Shown: positions 62,401 through 64,000 of the stretch, piece by piece
Numbering within the stretch: position 1 is the first letter of the stretch
Layout of the letters: each line of letters starts with the position of its first letter
Assembly: GCA_030849805.1 (NCBI GenBank)
Contig: JASANZ010002263.1
Span: forward strand, 1 to 64,000
DNA from: Sergeia podlipaevii
Taxonomy: Eukaryota; Euglenozoa; Kinetoplastea; Trypanosomatida; Trypanosomatidae
DNA length: 64,000 nt
Direction of reading: 5' to 3'
Translations under genes and position numbers: made by a program
Notes under the pieces: generated by a model
Told to the model about the DNA's origin: nothing
The model's database searches: none
Seen by the model: only the letters and a program-made list of their open reading frames with translations

Positions 62401-64000
62401 CCTGTTCCTTGCGGAACAGAGCATTGACAAGCTGCTCCAGAGTAGCGGGCTGAAGAGGATCAAGCGCGGCGTACGCCGTGACGGTTGGTGGGAGGCAACG
62501 ATCGCTCGGACGCTGCTCTGCCGGTGTCTCCATGAGGCGCAGTAGAAATTGCACGGCCTCGGGCCTGAAGTACTCCACTTTAGGGAAGAAGAAGAAGGCA
62601 AACGTCGCCCACTGCATGGCCTCATCATCCTTCAGGAGCTGCGGAGTGCGCTCGACCAGCATCAAGAGGCAGTTCGCGGAGAGCACACGAGTCGCCTTCT
62701 GTTGCACGTAACTGAAGCAAAGAAACGTCGCGGTGCGGCGCGCATCCTCCGAGGAAAGGGCAACCTTGGATGCTACCACAGCCGCAAGTGCAAACACACC
62801 GGCAGTCACACGCTGATTGCGCTCACCCTTCGTCGGATCGTTGATATCGTCAGGGTCAACGACATCCTCGCCGTCAAGTGCGTTAAGGGCAGCAGCCACG
62901 TCGTCCTCATCAGCAGCGTCGCTGCGAGACTTCCCATTGTGCTTGGCTTCCAGACGCAGCCGCACAGCCTTCATACGCGCCGCGAGCGCGAGTTCCTCCT
63001 CTACAAGTGAGATGATCACGGCAGCGGAAATGGGGGTCTCGGTGAGCACAAGATAGAGCGCCTGGCAGTGCAGCACAATCATCGAAAAGTCCTCTGTTGC
63101 CATGCCAAGGATCAGGCGGGATAGCGCGTAAGTGACAGAGTGGTGCGCGGTAGCACGTAGACGGTCGAGAGAGCGGCAGTCCACCTCGTCCTCTGCAAGC
63201 TTCGCTTTTAGGTGGTTGATGAAGGCGTGCTGGCCCTCGCGTCGGCGCGCGCTGTTGTGGCGAATGCACATCTGCAGCAGTGCGCGTACGTGCGCACGCT
63301 CGCGAAGTGTTTGCGCCATCACCTGCCGGGACTGGCTCATCTTCTTTCCGCTCGCTGCCTCTGCATTCAGCTCCTTCTCATCTGCTTTCGCCGCCGCAAC
63401 CTCCTCGTCAGCCTCGGTCTTGTGCTTGTCGCTGTGACCACCACTGTTGCTGGGGGTAGAATTGAAGGACTTCCCCTTATTCGCCTCGTAGGACGCCCAC
63501 TCATACCATGAGATGAAGGCGCTCACGTTGTTTTGTGCACCGCGTTGAAACTTGCTCATGTACGTGCGGAATGGAGTCACCTGATCCGGCAGGTGCTGCA
63601 TAACAAAGGGCGGAGGAACAAACGCAAAAACAGAGTTGAGGTTCTTGCCGAAAGGGTCAAGGTTCGAGCCCTTAGCGCGGAACTGAGAAATGTCGTGGCG
63701 CAGGTCACTCGACACCTTCGCTGCCAGGCTGATATCCACATCGTGAGTGCGGTCAGACCTAGACTTTCGATGGTGCTCCTGTTGTGAGCGTGCACCATTG
63801 TTCGCGTTGCTCTCGCGGTCACGCTGAAACTTCTCGCGATGATACTTTGTTTTCTCCTTCTTGAGATGCTGGCCGGATGTCTTCTTCGCGTCCATGCGCG
63901 ATCCACCCCTGCCACGACCGCGAGAGAAAGATGCTCCTCCCCTCGCTCCACCGCGACCGCCTCTCCCTCGAGAGCTCGATCCCGCTCCTCTAGAAGCGCC
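59480..64000 (-). CDS. Pol5/MYBBP1A-like nucleolar protein, 5' end outside window
   Basis: The frame is open to the right edge. An in-frame ATG at 63895 is probably internal, because the 35 codons upstream encode a Gly/Arg/Ser-rich stretch (SRGRGGRGGARGG, SRGRGRGG) typical of nucleolar GAR domains. From the 63895 Met, 1471 residues remain. The body is a helical-repeat protein with segments recalling the Pol5/MYBBP1A family (SVTYALSRLILGMATED, VFALAAVVAS, VHPMIHPIWDDLLNLVV, DLLIDVLMALIMRTSSP). A long Asp/Glu/Ser acidic tract follows at about residues 883-975, then more helices. The last 95 residues are a very basic Arg/Lys/Glu helix. Pol5/MYBBP1A proteins act in rDNA transcription and ribosome assembly. 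Other large helical ribosome-biogenesis factors (NOC family) are the main alternative. Confidence 0.72.
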   Translation of the reverse strand, partial: GASRGAGSSSRGRGGRGGARGGASFSRGRGRGGSRMDAKKTSGQHLKKEKTKYHREKFQRDRESNANNGARSQQEHHRKSRSDRTHDVDISLAAKVSSDLRHDISQFRAKGSNLDPFGKNLNSVFAFVPPPFVMQHLPDQVTPFRTYMSKFQRGAQNNVSAFISWYEWASYEANKGKSFNSTPSNSGGHSDKHKTEADEEVAAAKADEKELNAEAASGKKMSQSRQVMAQTLRERAHVRALLQMCIRHNSARRREGQHAFINHLKAKLAEDEVDCRSLDRLRATAHHSVTYALSRLILGMATEDFSMIVLHCQALYLVLTETPISAAVIISLVEEELALAARMKAVRLRLEAKHNGKSRSDAADEDDVAAALNALDGEDVVDPDDINDPTKGERNQRVTAGVFALAAVVASKVALSSEDARRTATFLCFSYVQQKATRVLSANCLLMLVERTPQLLKDDEAMQWATFAFFFFPKVEYFRPEAVQFLLRLMETPAEQRPSDRCLPPTVTAYAALDPLQPATLEQLVNALFRKEQVTAVHPMIHPIWDDLLNLVVRRCAAGESMKEHFTTIVHTAIAPYRRGNADLPRRVLFQGLVTRLGQLVVQSADAEQRAEMLHIASKSVGYGKRTAAKPTPLVELRQMPITGLTHKVADLLQQYRTTRDSDPAATTNRTWVLRELRNCVYVPVRAGVECSYVDDTARAMLQYGFFPPGNSRDEQSKNRCIYLFADVFSFTFSGSFARPKCGLSGLDVIAAYLAAEQKGCTRYTTAVSQKPFLKARNRIVEALEKSNGRSVLFYEGRDMEILLTLLFLMMSADDPSNSDAVNIARSVVPDLAQFYLTGTLDTIDLLIDVLMALIMRTSSPLQVMPLMTCARRIATGYILKFARFIRTKSALDLVLAPLRQAFNTDSRELARQRRAKAGQGEDSDEDDEDDDIAAAEEDADEETQEENGKDEDAASAAEDSDSDNDSSSSEDDDNGTEGDGSEAEDDDTDAEDSNDGEVEEEEDEFVEEDEAPTQQYIDALKGMVGSVDLDHSYPLDVANKEKSDVVRAVQLAARVGLAMQSSLVVQIYQVLLAVCRENVKSSDDVIFCSAVSSMEMLLMTKNRYFGHFLHPEELFQLLGDIQSYSRKLERSLASGKDGAALTTSKAAALARRRLAQLKGLSIRVFHFVCMLAYKNHAGEDVRITLSEYYKSIFCDRGWDMKRVMPGLKKDLYHYRQGFAWAILPAAFEKFDELAAVDGPQRVRVFMGCCELVEAMLSRLSGLPAELKKRGAAAICGFIQSVTVKQVYTMKHTAPYAYLHAVKMIVQYNNRVHLDTQWVTREVVEVAVDDDSIQLSAASIRILGALEHLLEITPRARATKAPVPVKVLYQQFVSAGAKERANFYRKGKKVRAKILKAILAHRNDDPTDEERSRKRRRREELKMEDRLQRQTLRDSRNKDLTKEERQERRNHLLRAKEERIAKNRERKRRLHEARKMSFERWRQAKLAAAAAGRSASAEDDVDDGDE
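60965..61245. repeat. Low-complexity GAG/GAC-rich acidic tract
   Basis: The segment of the Pol5-like gene encoding an almost uninterrupted Asp/Glu/Ser run of roughly 90 residues. Confidence 0.85.
63896..64000 (-). other. In-frame Gly/Arg-rich (GAR) extension of the Pol5-like gene
   Basis: These 105 bases form 35 sense codons in frame with the Pol5-like gene: about 14 Gly, 9 Arg, 7 Ser and 4 Ala. There is no stop and no ATG, so the true start lies beyond the window. Confidence 0.8.

Overview
The window looks like the interior of a trypanosomatid (kinetoplastid) chromosome. All 19 supported protein genes lie on the minus strand, none shows an intron, and T-rich tracts precede many start codons on the coding strand. 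This is the layout of a polycistronic unit processed by spliced-leader trans-splicing. One gene encodes a guanylyltransferase fused to a cap guanine-N7 methyltransferase, matching the kinetoplastid CGM1 type, and a RING protein carries a C-terminal Tyr/Pro/Gly-Pro-Glu-Pro segment that recurs in kinetoplastid proteins. Coding DNA has intermediate GC and the spacers are very A/T-rich with many microsatellites, so this is not Leishmania-like. I cannot name the genus.

In transcription order (from base 64000 down to 1) the genes are: a large nucleolar Pol5/MYBBP1A-like protein that runs off the right edge with a Gly-Arg-rich N-terminus; a RING-finger protein with EF-hand-like segments; a repeat-containing membrane-associated protein; a 1261-residue protein with a long Ser-Tyr repeat N-terminus; a CCCH zinc-finger protein; the cohesion-clamp-loader subunit DCC1; a ubiquitin-like/polyglutamine/BAG-like protein; a second CCCH protein; a coiled-coil protein; GMP synthase; a hypothetical protein; the capping enzyme CGM1; a DnaJ-type protein without a J domain but with a CaaX box; ERCC1/Rad10; an NF-X1 zinc-finger protein; a second coiled-coil protein; ribosomal protein L11; a small hypothetical protein; and a secretory cysteine-rich repeat protein cut by the left edge.

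Gene density is uneven. From about 2.8 to 15.6 kb spacers are 340-640 bases. From 15.6 to 59.5 kb most spacers are 1-5.6 kb, with two gene-free stretches above 5 kb (15641-21220 and 27478-32561). No tRNA, rRNA, transposon, CRISPR array or strand switch was recognised.

The genes serve mixed household functions, as expected for a trypanosomatid unit where neighbours are usually unrelated. Several are RNA-centred (CGM1, two CCCH proteins, NF-X1, L11, the nucleolar protein). Two serve DNA maintenance (ERCC1, DCC1), two proteostasis (the DnaJ-like and BAG-like proteins) and one purine synthesis (GMPS). Start codons were re-examined: several longest frames begin at TTG or GTG, and the first in-frame ATG was used instead.
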